The notes beneath the pieces are model-generated. The model had not been told where the DNA came from, did no database searches, and was given only the letters and a program-made list of their open reading frames with translations. Below, in pieces: positions 38,494 through 46,725 of a stretch of DNA of 64,000 nucleotides (position 1 is the stretch's first letter; every line of letters starts with the position of its first letter). The position numbers and the translations under genes were made by a program. This DNA is from Leptotrichia wadei (lineage in GTDB: Bacteria; Fusobacteriota; Fusobacteriia; Fusobacteriales; Leptotrichiaceae). Location: contig NZ_AP019829.2 of assembly GCF_007990545.2 (NCBI RefSeq), positions 1,364,001 through 1,428,000 of the forward strand. The letters run 5' to 3'.

Positions 38494-38794
38494 TTATTTT
38501 AAAAACGCCTTTTTTAATTTATTTAAAATCAGATACACTTTACTTCTATGCTCTATTTCAACAACTAAAACTATTAACTTATCATCTTGTATTTCAACTA
38601 TTATCCTGTAATCTTTTAATGGTTTATACTTCCAATACCCTTTTAAATTATGGCTCAAAACCTCTCCTTTAATTCTTGGATTTTCAGAATTGTTTATTTT
38701 TTTCAGAAAATCATAAATTTTTTTACTTGTATTTTTATCCGTCTTTTGTAATTTTTTTGCAGCATATTTTAGATAGCAATACTTTATATTTCAC
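38494..38794 (-). pseudogene. RelE/ParE-type toxin, frameshifted
   Basis: A GTG at 38794 directly follows the antitoxin stop (TAAGTG). The first frame reads VKYKVLLSK and then stops; inserting a skip of one A in TCTAAAATATGC (near 38768) continues as YAAKKLQKTDKNTSKKIYDFL and runs to a TAA at 38494, including GYWKYKPLKDYRIIVEI and EHRSKVYL, a clear RelE/ParE fold signature of about 99 residues. The span of 301 bases is 3n+1, which confirms a one-base excess. It is either an inactivated toxin, a slippage-controlled gene, or a sequencing error in the A-run. Confidence 0.8.
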
Positions 38795-39022
38795 TTAAAA
38801 TCCCATTTTCTTTCCAAAATTTTCAAGAGATATCATTGGGGATTTTTTAGCTTTTTCAGATAATTTCATTATTCTTTTTATTTCTGATTTGGAAATTTGT
38901 TCATTTTCTTCTATTTTATCTAATTCTTTTGATATCAAATTATTAATAAAGTTGTTATCATATTTCAAAACTTCTTTTAACTGTTTTTGTTTTTTTTCGT
39001 TTAATTCAATATCTATAATCAT
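38795..39022 (-). CDS. Antitoxin of a type II toxin-antitoxin pair
   Basis: This 75-residue protein starts MIIDIELNEKKQKQLKEVL, compatible with a ribbon-helix-helix DNA-binding N terminus, and ends in a basic, probably unstructured tail that would wrap the toxin. It has a strong ribosome site (GGAGG) and abuts the RelE-like toxin frame, the usual order. The family name is inferred from size, position and the toxin; I did not recognise the exact antitoxin class. Confidence 0.7.
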   Translation of the reverse strand: MIIDIELNEKKQKQLKEVLKYDNNFINNLISKELDKIEENEQISKSEIKRIMKLSEKAKKSPMISLENFGKKMGF

Positions 39023-39107
39023 AATATTTCCCTCCTAAAATAAATTTTGTAATTTTTTTAGAAATTGAATAATTTTTAAGTTCATTTAATAGAATATCTA
39101 TATTTTT

Positions 39108-39116
39108 ATTATACCA
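39108..39116 (-). promoter_or_regulatory. Extended -10 promoter of the toxin-antitoxin pair
   Basis: On the minus strand TGGTATAAT gives an extended -10 about 85 bases before the antitoxin start, just after the upstream gene ends at 39137. Confidence 0.5.
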
Positions 39117-39136
39117 CAAAATTTTCATTATAAGTA

Positions 39137-39607
39137 TTATTTTATATCAAGTTTATTTTTTTGATGGAATTTTTGTCTTAATTTCAATTTAAAAATCCCA
39201 ATTCCCTTTTCAATGCTCATTTCCTGTAAAAAATTATATACAAACATATTTGTAAACTTCAGATCCATTTTTTTATTTGATCCCAAATCAACAAACATTT
39301 CTAAATTTCTATAATCACTTTTTTGTAAATATGACTCAGCCCATTCCACTAAGTCTATTATATTTTTTTTATTTCTTTCATACAAGTCATCATTCACACT
39401 TTTATTTTCAGAATTCAAGTTATTTCCAGCATTTTCCAAATTTGAAATAATTTTTCCAGTTATTTCCATTTCTACTGTGCTTCTGCTATTTGCTAAATTT
39501 GTATCTTCTGCAAGCCCAATTTTGTATTTTACTTCGATAATCTCATCTTCACTTACATTTATTTCCTTTTTACTTTCCTCATCTGTAATTCTTAATCTAT
39601 ATTTCAT
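39137..39607 (-). CDS. Possible Hcp/tail-tube-like protein
   Basis: This 156-residue protein has alternating beta-type stretches. It resembles, from memory, a clostridial family often misnamed 'membrane-associated protease 1' that is encoded beside VgrG-like genes: RSTVEMEITGKI, then YRNLEMFVDLG, FTNMFVYNFLQE and the end GIGIFKLKLRQK. The last pattern recalls phage tail-tube and Hcp proteins. A tube function is inference. It is the third gene of a three-gene run (21 bp after the second), with ribosome site AAGGGGTGG. Confidence 0.55.
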   Translation of the reverse strand: MKYRLRITDEESKKEINVSEDEIIEVKYKIGLAEDTNLANSRSTVEMEITGKIISNLENAGNNLNSENKSVNDDLYERNKKNIIDLVEWAESYLQKSDYRNLEMFVDLGSNKKMDLKFTNMFVYNFLQEMSIEKGIGIFKLKLRQKFHQKNKLDIK

Positions 39608-39628
39608 TTATCCCACCCCTTAATTTTT

Positions 39629-40465
39629 TTAAAAAACTGCTATTTCATCAATTTTTACTGTTTCTCCAACACTTACAACTCCAAAATGATTTTTCCAAAA
39701 TATCTTCAATTCCAGTCCAAATTCCAGAAATAATAGTTCTAAAGTTTTTATTTTTGCAATATTTTCTTTATTTTTTTCCTTATTTATATAAATTATTATT
39801 TTATTTTTTTGATGTTTTTCCCTGTAAATAAGCGAATCTAAAAAAAAGTATTTAATTCCAAACTTAAAATTTTTCATAGAATTGACATTATTAATCTTTT
39901 CATTATAGATCAAAAGTGCCACATATTCCTGCTCTTCCCTATTCAAAAGCAAAAAATATTTTTTTAAATACTTTCCTAAAATTCCTTTTCTTATATCTTC
40001 TGAAATTTTTTCACAAACAATGTCAATCACTGTCGTTCCACTTACAAAATCAAGTTCCCTTAAATAACTTATCGCATTATTTTCAATATTTCTCTTAAAA
40101 TTCTTTAAGATATGCTCATTTTTATCTTCTCTTGATTCATCAGCTGCATTTTTTCTACGTCTAAAACTGCTTATTTTAGATTCTTTTTTAATAACATTTT
40201 CCATTGTCAAATTTTTAATTTTGTTATCCTTTTGAAGTTTGCTTTCAATTTCAAAAAGATTATCATAATAATTTACAAAATCAGTAAATATTTTATTAAA
40301 TCTCACATAAGGATTTACTTTCACAACCTTTTTCTTCTCGAATTTGTCATAAAAAAAATCATCGTTTACTTCAATATATGCTGATACATTATTTTCCAGT
40401 TCAAATTGTGTATTTATAGGAACTGCCCATATATATGGATATCCTTTTTTATTTTTATTCGCCAT
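39629..40465 (-). CDS. VgrG-cluster-associated protein of unknown function
   Basis: A 278-residue protein starting at the ATG at 40465 (AGGGGG upstream). It has YPYIWAVP near the start, NPYVRFNKIF near residue 60, a Lys-rich middle and a conserved-looking end, FGLELKIFWKNHFGVVSVGETVKIDEIAVF, of which the WKNHFGVVSV and ETVKID parts are the most telling. By recollection this end matches a clostridial family labelled 'iron-dependent peroxidase' that accompanies VgrG genes; nothing in the sequence suggests peroxidase activity. The gene overlaps the preceding one by 11 bases, so they are coupled. Confidence 0.55.
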   Translation of the reverse strand: MANKNKKGYPYIWAVPINTQFELENNVSAYIEVNDDFFYDKFEKKKVVKVNPYVRFNKIFTDFVNYYDNLFEIESKLQKDNKIKNLTMENVIKKESKISSFRRRKNAADESREDKNEHILKNFKRNIENNAISYLRELDFVSGTTVIDIVCEKISEDIRKGILGKYLKKYFLLLNREEQEYVALLIYNEKINNVNSMKNFKFGIKYFFLDSLIYREKHQKNKIIIYINKEKNKENIAKIKTLELLFLEFGLELKIFWKNHFGVVSVGETVKIDEIAVF

Positions 40466-41732
40466 ACAGATACCCCCTGCACTCAAATTCGCTGTAATTA
40501 TTCTGGATTTCTGAAATTAAAAAACTCACTTTATCCTCTGAATATTCATTAAAAGTCTTAATTTCCACGAATAGGTTTAATTTAGGCTTTTTATTAAAAT
40601 ATTCCCTTTGAAATTCATTTCTCAAGTTTTCATTGCAGTCATAAATATCCAGATTTTGTTCAATATTTTCTTTAAAATTAATATCTCTCAGTATAATTTC
40701 ATCCTTTGTAAACTCATATTCCAAAAAATATTTTTCCAAAAATGCACGGCTTCTTGTATTTTTATTTTTTTTTTGAATTTTATCAATAAAACTTTCATTC
40801 TTAAAATTTGTAAAATGAAAATAATTTTCCTGATTTTCACTATTTTTTTCAAAAATTTCAAGTATTTTCCTGCATTTTTCTATTGGCTTTATGGAAAAAA
40901 TATCCCATACATCACCTGTATTTTTCTTTGAAACAATATTTAGCTTATTTTTCCCACTGTAATAGCAACATAGAATATCGTCATTTTCATGATTCGATAC
41001 TAAAATTTGCTCATTATCCTCAAAATTTATTGTATACTCAAAAGATAAATCAATTTTTGTTGGGTGTACAAATATTGTACTTATAATCTTCTTTTTTTCA
41101 ATATTCCATAATAGTTCCCTATTTCTTAATACTTTATCCTGAATTTCTTCAAAATCATAAGTAATTTCATAATCCTCATTCTGAATTTTTTCTAAAATAT
41201 CTCTTTCTATCTCAAAATCGTATTCAACTAGCTCAATTTTATAACATCTCATAAAATGTGCCATGTTAAGAGTTTTCCAGCTTTTTCCATTCAATTCAAA
41301 TGAATTATGCAATTTTTTTATTTCATCAAAATAATTCTCGTTCCTTACAAATCTCACTTTAATTTCATAATTATTTCCATCAACGTTTACCCATCCATTA
41401 AATTCCCTTTCAGAAACCTCATTAATCTTACGTAAATCCAAATTCAAATAAACATTTTCTAAATAAATATTTCCATAATCTTCACTAAAAATATCCACTT
41501 TATCAGTTACTGGAAAAAACACACCATCCATTTTAAATACATCCTCGCTTTTCACCAGCACCGTTTCAACAAAAATATTCTCATTCTCTGAATTTTCAGC
41601 AATCTTAACCTCCAAAAACTTATCTTTAATTTCCTGAAATCTCTCCTGCATCTCTACATTCATTTCAAAAAACATCTCTCTCAGACTTTTTCCAAGCATT
41701 TCCTTTTCAAAAATTTCATTCTCTCTGTTCAT
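40455..41732 (-). CDS. VgrG-cluster-associated large protein
   Basis: A 425-residue, acidic and soluble protein with no signal peptide. Middle blocks (EFNGWVNVDGNNYEIKVRFV, LLWNIEKKKIISTIFVHPTKID) and the C-terminal IKTFNEYSEDKVSFLISEI resemble, as I recall, the clostridial family carrying the legacy name 'normocyte-binding protein', again encoded with VgrG. A baseplate or assembly role is conceivable but not shown. It is the first of three coupled genes and has GGAGGGG before its ATG. Confidence 0.5.
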   Translation of the reverse strand: MNRENEIFEKEMLGKSLREMFFEMNVEMQERFQEIKDKFLEVKIAENSENENIFVETVLVKSEDVFKMDGVFFPVTDKVDIFSEDYGNIYLENVYLNLDLRKINEVSEREFNGWVNVDGNNYEIKVRFVRNENYFDEIKKLHNSFELNGKSWKTLNMAHFMRCYKIELVEYDFEIERDILEKIQNEDYEITYDFEEIQDKVLRNRELLWNIEKKKIISTIFVHPTKIDLSFEYTINFEDNEQILVSNHENDDILCCYYSGKNKLNIVSKKNTGDVWDIFSIKPIEKCRKILEIFEKNSENQENYFHFTNFKNESFIDKIQKKNKNTRSRAFLEKYFLEYEFTKDEIILRDINFKENIEQNLDIYDCNENLRNEFQREYFNKKPKLNLFVEIKTFNEYSEDKVSFLISEIQNNYSEFECRGYLYGE

Positions 41733-41846
41733 AACCCCTCCAATATTTAACTATATTTTAATTTTATCATATAATTAAGTTTTTTTCAAATTTTTTTATT
41801 AAAAATTTAATATTTTTAAAATATAGAAAATTTTATCCTTTTATAT

Positions 41847-41875
41847 TTGTAAAAGTAGAAAAAAAATGCTAAAAT
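41847..41875 (+). promoter_or_regulatory. Promoter of udk
   Basis: TTGTAA (41847-41852) and TAAAAT (41870-41875) are 17 bp apart, 70 bases before the udk start. Confidence 0.5.
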
Positions 41876-41944
41876 TAATTAAAATATAAGACATTATTCT
41901 GCTAAAATAAAAAATTGCAAAATATACTCAGGAGGAAATATTTT

Positions 41945-42586
41945 ATGAGCTATCAAACTATAATTGTCGGAATTGCAGGAGGGACTGGTTCTGGTAAAAC
42001 TAGTGTAACTCAAGCTATAATTGAAAATTTGGAAAGAACGGGGATTCATTCGATTTTACTTGAACAGGATTCCTATTATAAAAGAAATGACCATTTAACT
42101 TATGAGCAAAGGACTAAATTGAATTATGACCATCCAGATGCGATTGATTTTGATTTGCTTGAAAAGCATATTTTGGCATTAAAAGACGGAAAATCCATTG
42201 AAAAACCTATTTATGATTTCCAAGTTCATAACAGAATTAATGAGACTCAACATATTGAGCCTGCAAATTTAATTATTGTGGAGGGAATTTTAGTACTTGC
42301 CATTGCAAAAATTAGAGATCTTTTTGATGCAAAATTATTTGTGGATACTGATGATGATGAAAGACTTTTAAGAAGAATTGAAAGGGATTTAAATGAACGT
42401 GCTAGAAGTTTTGAAAGTATAAAAAATCAGTATATAAATACTGTAAAACCGATGCACTTGGAGTTTGTTGAACCTTCTAAAAGATATGCAGACGTTATAA
42501 TTCCACGTGGAAAAGATAATAAGGTGGGAATAAAAATGGTAGCGAGCAGACTTCGATATTTATTTAATAAATTAAATAAAAAATAA
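41945..42586 (+). CDS. udk: Uridine kinase
   Basis: Uridine kinase phosphorylates uridine and cytidine in pyrimidine salvage. The 213-residue protein (ATG at 41945, AGGAGG nine bases upstream; an earlier in-frame ATG is unsupported) has the P-loop GIAGGTGSGKTS, the EQDSYYK motif, the DHPDAIDF stretch and the lid RRIERDLNERARS. It opens a plus-strand run with the reductase and the potassium channel that interrupts minus-strand genes on both sides. Confidence 0.95.
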   Translation: MSYQTIIVGIAGGTGSGKTSVTQAIIENLERTGIHSILLEQDSYYKRNDHLTYEQRTKLNYDHPDAIDFDLLEKHILALKDGKSIEKPIYDFQVHNRINETQHIEPANLIIVEGILVLAIAKIRDLFDAKLFVDTDDDERLLRRIERDLNERARSFESIKNQYINTVKPMHLEFVEPSKRYADVIIPRGKDNKVGIKMVASRLRYLFNKLNKK

Positions 42587-42611
42587 TAATAAAACAAAAA
42601 ATTGAAAGGAG

Positions 42612-42644
42612 TGTATGATAATAAAAAAATTATCATACAATTAA
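42612..42644 (+). promoter_or_regulatory. Short upstream ORF and hairpin before the reductase gene
   Basis: AAAGGAG (42605-42611) is followed by a nine-codon ORF (ATG at 42615, stop TAA at 42642-42644) that ends five bases before the reductase ATG. The same stretch is a perfect inverted repeat TGTATGATAAT/ATTATCATACA (42612-42622 with 42629-42639) with an all-A loop. Folding would bring AAAGGAG to ten bases from the main start. Confidence 0.6.
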
Positions 42645-42649
42645 ATATT

Positions 42650-43987
42650 ATGAAAATAATTGTAATTGGAGGCGGAGCAGCTGGAATGATGTTTTCGACT
42701 CAATATAAAAAGGCAAATCCTGAAGATGAAATTATTTTATTTGAAAAATCATCTTATGTAGCTTGGGCTGGATGTCCAACACCTTATTTTATCGCTGATG
42801 AATTGAAAAAAAGCGATGTCTTGCACGGCACGCCTGAAGATTTTATAAATCGTGGAATTAATGTAAAAATTCATCACGAAGTTACAAAAATAGATTTTGA
42901 AAATAAAACTTTAACAGTAAAAGGCAATGAAATTAACGGAACAATTTCTTATGACAAATTGGTAATTGCTGTTGGAGCAAAATCATTTGTACCAAATATT
43001 GCTGGATATTCTCAAAATTTGGAAAATGTATTTACTTTATCACATGCAGAGCATGCCTTTAAAATAAAGGATTTCCTAAATGAAAATAAATCAAGATTAA
43101 AAAATGCAGTTGTTGTAGGAGCTGGATTCATTGGGCTGGAAATGGCTGAATCATTTAGAAAAAATGGATTAAATGTTACACTAATTGAAAAGGCTGACCA
43201 AATTTTTCCAAATGTTTCTGAAAATTTGAAAAAAAGAATTTATAAGGAAATAGAAAAAAACAACGTTACATTAAAATTAAATTCAGGAGTTTCGGAAATT
43301 ATTTCTGAAAACAATGTAGCAAAATCAGTAAAATTAGACAATGGAGAAACTGTGGATTTTGATATTGCATTATTTAGCATCGGAATTACTCCAAATATTG
43401 ATTTTCTTCCTAAAGAATTAAAAACCGATTCTGGAAAAATTACTGTAAATGACAAATTTGAAACAAATATTAAAGATGTATATGCAATTGGAGATTGTAT
43501 TTTTAACAAATATTACAAAACTGACAGAAATTTATATGCACCATTTGGAGATGTGGCAAATAAGCATGGAATGTTCCTTGCGAAACATTTATCAGGAAAA
43601 AATGTGAGCTGGAAAGGATTGATCCGTTCTTTTGCAACTTCATTTTATGATGTGAAACTGGCACAAACTGGACTTTCACTAAAAGAAGCACTAGAATTAG
43701 GATATAATGCCGACGTTGTTTCAATGAAAGCAATGTATAAAAATTCAGGATTTGAAGATTCTGTTCCTGCAAGTGCAGAAATTATTTACGACAAAGATAA
43801 AAAAATCGTTCTAGGTGGAGCAATGGCTGGAAAGGAAGCAGTTGCTCAATTTGTGGATCAAATAGCTATTGTAATTACTCTTGAAACTCCTATTGAAAAA
43901 TTCATAGAAATTGACTTTGCATATTCTCCAACAAACGCAAGTGTTTGGAATCCGTTGTTGGTAACGTACAGAAAAGTTATTAAATAA
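42650..43987 (+). CDS. CoA-disulfide reductase-like FAD/NAD(P) oxidoreductase
   Basis: From the ATG at 42650 (MKIIVIGGGAAGMM) this is a 445-residue flavoprotein of the pyridine nucleotide-disulfide class. It has the FAD site IGGGAAG, the NAD site VVGAGFIGLEMAE, YAIGDC near the flavin, and a C-terminal dimerisation domain. The single active cysteine is in AWAGCPTPYF, where CoA-disulfide reductases and NADH oxidases of this family have their redox Cys. The reaction could be CoA-disulfide, polysulfide or oxygen reduction. The gene has no ribosome site of its own next to the ATG. Confidence 0.88.
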   Translation: MKIIVIGGGAAGMMFSTQYKKANPEDEIILFEKSSYVAWAGCPTPYFIADELKKSDVLHGTPEDFINRGINVKIHHEVTKIDFENKTLTVKGNEINGTISYDKLVIAVGAKSFVPNIAGYSQNLENVFTLSHAEHAFKIKDFLNENKSRLKNAVVVGAGFIGLEMAESFRKNGLNVTLIEKADQIFPNVSENLKKRIYKEIEKNNVTLKLNSGVSEIISENNVAKSVKLDNGETVDFDIALFSIGITPNIDFLPKELKTDSGKITVNDKFETNIKDVYAIGDCIFNKYYKTDRNLYAPFGDVANKHGMFLAKHLSGKNVSWKGLIRSFATSFYDVKLAQTGLSLKEALELGYNADVVSMKAMYKNSGFEDSVPASAEIIYDKDKKIVLGGAMAGKEAVAQFVDQIAIVITLETPIEKFIEIDFAYSPTNASVWNPLLVTYRKVIK

Positions 43988-44000
43988 AACAGGTATTTTT

Positions 44001-44783
44001 ATGAAAAAGAAAATTGAAGATTTACACAAAAACAAAAGATTTAGAATAAGTTATCAGGTCATTTTTATTTTTTTGGCAGTTTACAGTTTTACTACGACAA
44101 TTTTAGATTTGCACGGTGATATTCATATTTTTGGAAATCGCCTTTTGGAGTTTATTGATATGTCAATTTATCTGATTTTTGCAATTGATTATTTTATTCG
44201 ATTTACATTTTCAAAGGATAAATTAGATTTTATTGAAAATAATATTCCAGATTTGATTTCCATTATTCCGTATTACTCTATTTTCAGATTATTTAGAATT
44301 TTTAAAATAAGACGTTTTGCCAAAACTTTCAGACAATTAAAATTAACCAGAACCTATTTGATTATCAAAAGATTTCGAAAAAAAATAAAAAATTTTTTAA
44401 AATTAAACGGGTTGATTTATCTATTAATTTTTGCAGCATTAGGAATCGTTGTCTCAGCATTAATAGTTTCCTATGTTGAAAAATTATCATATTTCAATGG
44501 CTTATGGTGGGCATTTGTAACGGCAACTACTGTTGGCTATGGAGATGTCTATCCACACACATTTATTGGAAGAATAATCGCCATTTTTCTGATACTCATT
44601 GGAATGGGAACTTTTGGGATGATTACAGGAGCAATCACAAGCTATTTCTTGAATCGGCAAGCTGATTTAATCCCAGATGACAATTTAGATGAATATATCC
44701 TAAATTCCCAAAACTATACAGATACAGAGAAGCAGGAAATTATAACTTTTATACAATTTATAAGGAATAAAAGAAAAAAATAA
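44001..44783 (+). CDS. Voltage-gated-type potassium channel
   Basis: This 260-residue inner-membrane protein has six spans like Kv channels. The fourth segment region is Arg-rich (FRLFRIFKIRRFAKTFRQL), as in a voltage sensor, and the selectivity filter is TTVGYGDVYP. A short cytoplasmic tail follows with no RCK/TrkA domain. It begins 13 bp after the reductase gene and probably shares its transcript, which ends at a strong hairpin. Confidence 0.93.
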   Translation: MKKKIEDLHKNKRFRISYQVIFIFLAVYSFTTTILDLHGDIHIFGNRLLEFIDMSIYLIFAIDYFIRFTFSKDKLDFIENNIPDLISIIPYYSIFRLFRIFKIRRFAKTFRQLKLTRTYLIIKRFRKKIKNFLKLNGLIYLLIFAALGIVVSALIVSYVEKLSYFNGLWWAFVTATTVGYGDVYPHTFIGRIIAIFLILIGMGTFGMITGAITSYFLNRQADLIPDDNLDEYILNSQNYTDTEKQEIITFIQFIRNKRKK

Positions 44784-44800
44784 ATTACTCTTAAATTTTT

Positions 44801-44854
44801 TAATACAGGAAAAATAGTAAGTTTATTCAATCTTATTATTCTCCTGTATTTTCT
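44801..44854. terminator. Bidirectional terminator
   Basis: AATACAGGA (44802-44810) pairs with TCCTGTATT (44842-44850), with a further inner AATAGTAAG/CTTATTATT stem. It lies between the convergent channel and VgrG-like genes. Confidence 0.7.
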
Positions 44855-44870
44855 ATTATTAATTACTATG

Positions 44871-46406
44871 CTAGTTACTATGAACTTTTTTCCCTTTAAT
44901 TCTCACATCTGAACTCAATGATTCCATCGTTATTTCCTTTTCCTTTCCAATAATATTTATCCTAGAAGCATAAAAATCAGCATCTCCAATCGACTCTATT
45001 CCCAAATAATTATTCGATGCAATAACCATATTCTGATTCGACTTATTTACAAAATTATCTGCATTTTCAACTATATTAGGCGATTCCACACTATATTTTT
45101 CAGCGGTCTTAACTTCAAAATTATTTAAATTTAAGTTAAAATTAAAATCACTCTGATTTACTTGAAAATTTCTTTTCGTATAATCGCTAAATCTCCCATT
45201 TCCTTTATTATTAATTGCCCATGACACTTTTGCAAACCGCTCGTCTTCATTTGGAAAATAAACCTCAACAGTATCATTTACTTCAGGAGTGCAAAAAAAT
45301 CCAGTATTTGTCTGTGAATAAAAAGTCTGATAACTTAATGGAAATTTTTTTATCCCATAGTCATCATAAGCCCTGTCATTACTTTCAGAATCACTTCTTT
45401 CCTGAACAATTCTTTTCAATCCTTCTGAAAATTTAACTTCCATTTTTGCAATTCCGCCATCTTCAAATACCCGTTCAACATTAGCCTCAATTCTACACCC
45501 CCTAATTTTTTTATTATATTTCTTAAATACATGATAAGTTCCCATATCTGATGCTAAAAATTCACTTTTCAAAACAAAATTCTTCAAAAATATTTTAGTT
45601 TTTAATACAGAAAAACTTCTTTTATTTTCATCAGAATTTTCACTATTATTCTTATTTTTTCCGATATTTTCAGAAATTGAAATAGTATTTCCCAAATTTA
45701 TTACTTTATTTGACTGCACTTTGTAATATAAATTTTTATAATCCCTTACAAGCGAATAATCTGAAAAATATCTATTTTCCTTCTTAATTTCTCCCATTTC
45801 CACCATTCCAAACAATATTATCCCCTGCTCAACTACAAACAGCCCAGTTTTCAGTTGACTAGCAAGTCTTACCAAGAATTCCCAGTCTGTTTCATCAAAC
45901 TGGACAACAAGAGTTCCAATCTGTTTTTTTGCAATATCAGAATATTTTATTTCCAGTCTTTTCTCAGTATAATCTTTATTAATCTCATTGATTATATCTG
46001 AAAACATAAGATTTACATCTTGAAAAACCCTATACTTCTTCTCGTTTTTCCTATCAAAAATTATACTTTTAGAAAATGCTCTTATCAAAATTCTACAACC
46101 ATAACTCCCATAATCTAATATTTCAAAATAATCAACTATCCCACAAAAAATTTTCTTTTTAACATTCTGATTTATCCCTGAAAGTTCAATTTCAATTTCA
46201 ACATTTTCCTTCTCAATAATTTTTTCCAAACTCTTTCTTTGCTCATCATCCATCTCCAGTTGCACTTCCAACTTCTGATGTTCATTAATATTCTCATTTA
46301 ACACAAATTCTCGAATTACAAAATTATCTAGATTTTTTCTGTCCAGTATAATTTTAATATTTTTCCCCTCATACATATTTTCCATATCTGTACTTTCTTT
46401 CCCCAT
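44871..46406 (-). CDS. VgrG/Pvc8-like contractile-injection spike protein
   Basis: A 511-residue protein of the VgrG/gpD (gp27-gp5) type. The N-terminal half has the gp27-like pattern (FVIREFVLNENI, IFCGIVDYFEI, FDETDWEFLVRLASQLKTGLFV); then comes a gp5-like OB region (GFFCTPEVNDTVEVYFPNEDERFAKVSWA) and a short beta-rich tail (NNYLGIESIGDADFYASRINIIG). Such trimers tip contractile injection devices. I chose the ATG at 46406 since GAGGTGA lies five bases before it. No sheath, baseplate, PAAR or effector gene is adjacent; three possibly related genes lie 3 kb downstream beyond a plus-strand insert. Confidence 0.85.
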   Translation of the reverse strand: MGKESTDMENMYEGKNIKIILDRKNLDNFVIREFVLNENINEHQKLEVQLEMDDEQRKSLEKIIEKENVEIEIELSGINQNVKKKIFCGIVDYFEILDYGSYGCRILIRAFSKSIIFDRKNEKKYRVFQDVNLMFSDIINEINKDYTEKRLEIKYSDIAKKQIGTLVVQFDETDWEFLVRLASQLKTGLFVVEQGIILFGMVEMGEIKKENRYFSDYSLVRDYKNLYYKVQSNKVINLGNTISISENIGKNKNNSENSDENKRSFSVLKTKIFLKNFVLKSEFLASDMGTYHVFKKYNKKIRGCRIEANVERVFEDGGIAKMEVKFSEGLKRIVQERSDSESNDRAYDDYGIKKFPLSYQTFYSQTNTGFFCTPEVNDTVEVYFPNEDERFAKVSWAINNKGNGRFSDYTKRNFQVNQSDFNFNLNLNNFEVKTAEKYSVESPNIVENADNFVNKSNQNMVIASNNYLGIESIGDADFYASRINIIGKEKEITMESLSSDVRIKGKKVHSN

Positions 46407-46725
46407 TTTCCTCACCTCAATTTACCTTTTTTATATAATATTTAATAAAATATTAATATGTTTTTATTATACTATATTTTAAATACTTTTTCAATCTTTT
46501 TATAAATTTTTTCCATTTTAAAATTATTAATTTTAGTTTTAAAATATTCTCTAATAATTTGACTACACTAAAAAATAATAAAATTTAAATTATTTATTGA
46601 AAAATACCTTTTTTTATAATATAATAAACTTGTTCAAAAAACTCACAATTTATAAAATTTATCCAATAAATTATACAGCTACTGAACGAGTTTAATATTT
46701 AATCAGAAGAAAGGAAAAAATACCT
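46407..46725. other. 319-bp divergent intergenic region
   Basis: It separates the VgrG-like gene from htpX. It contains the palindromic element at 46625-46694 and otherwise only AT-rich sequence. Confidence 0.45.
46625..46694. repeat. Palindromic element, copy C
   Basis: TAAACTTGTTCA (46625-46636) and TGAACGAGTTTA (46683-46694) are inverted arms with a single G-T mismatch. The arm sequences and the inner TATACAGCTACTGAAC resemble TATAGTTATCGAAC and TGTTCGATAAC of the element at 9351-9461, suggesting one family. It lies 30 bp before htpX. Confidence 0.55.

Noticed and set aside
39629-40465. Literal reading of the legacy family name 'iron-dependent peroxidase'
   Set aside because: No haem-binding or other peroxidase motif is visible; the name is probably a database artefact.
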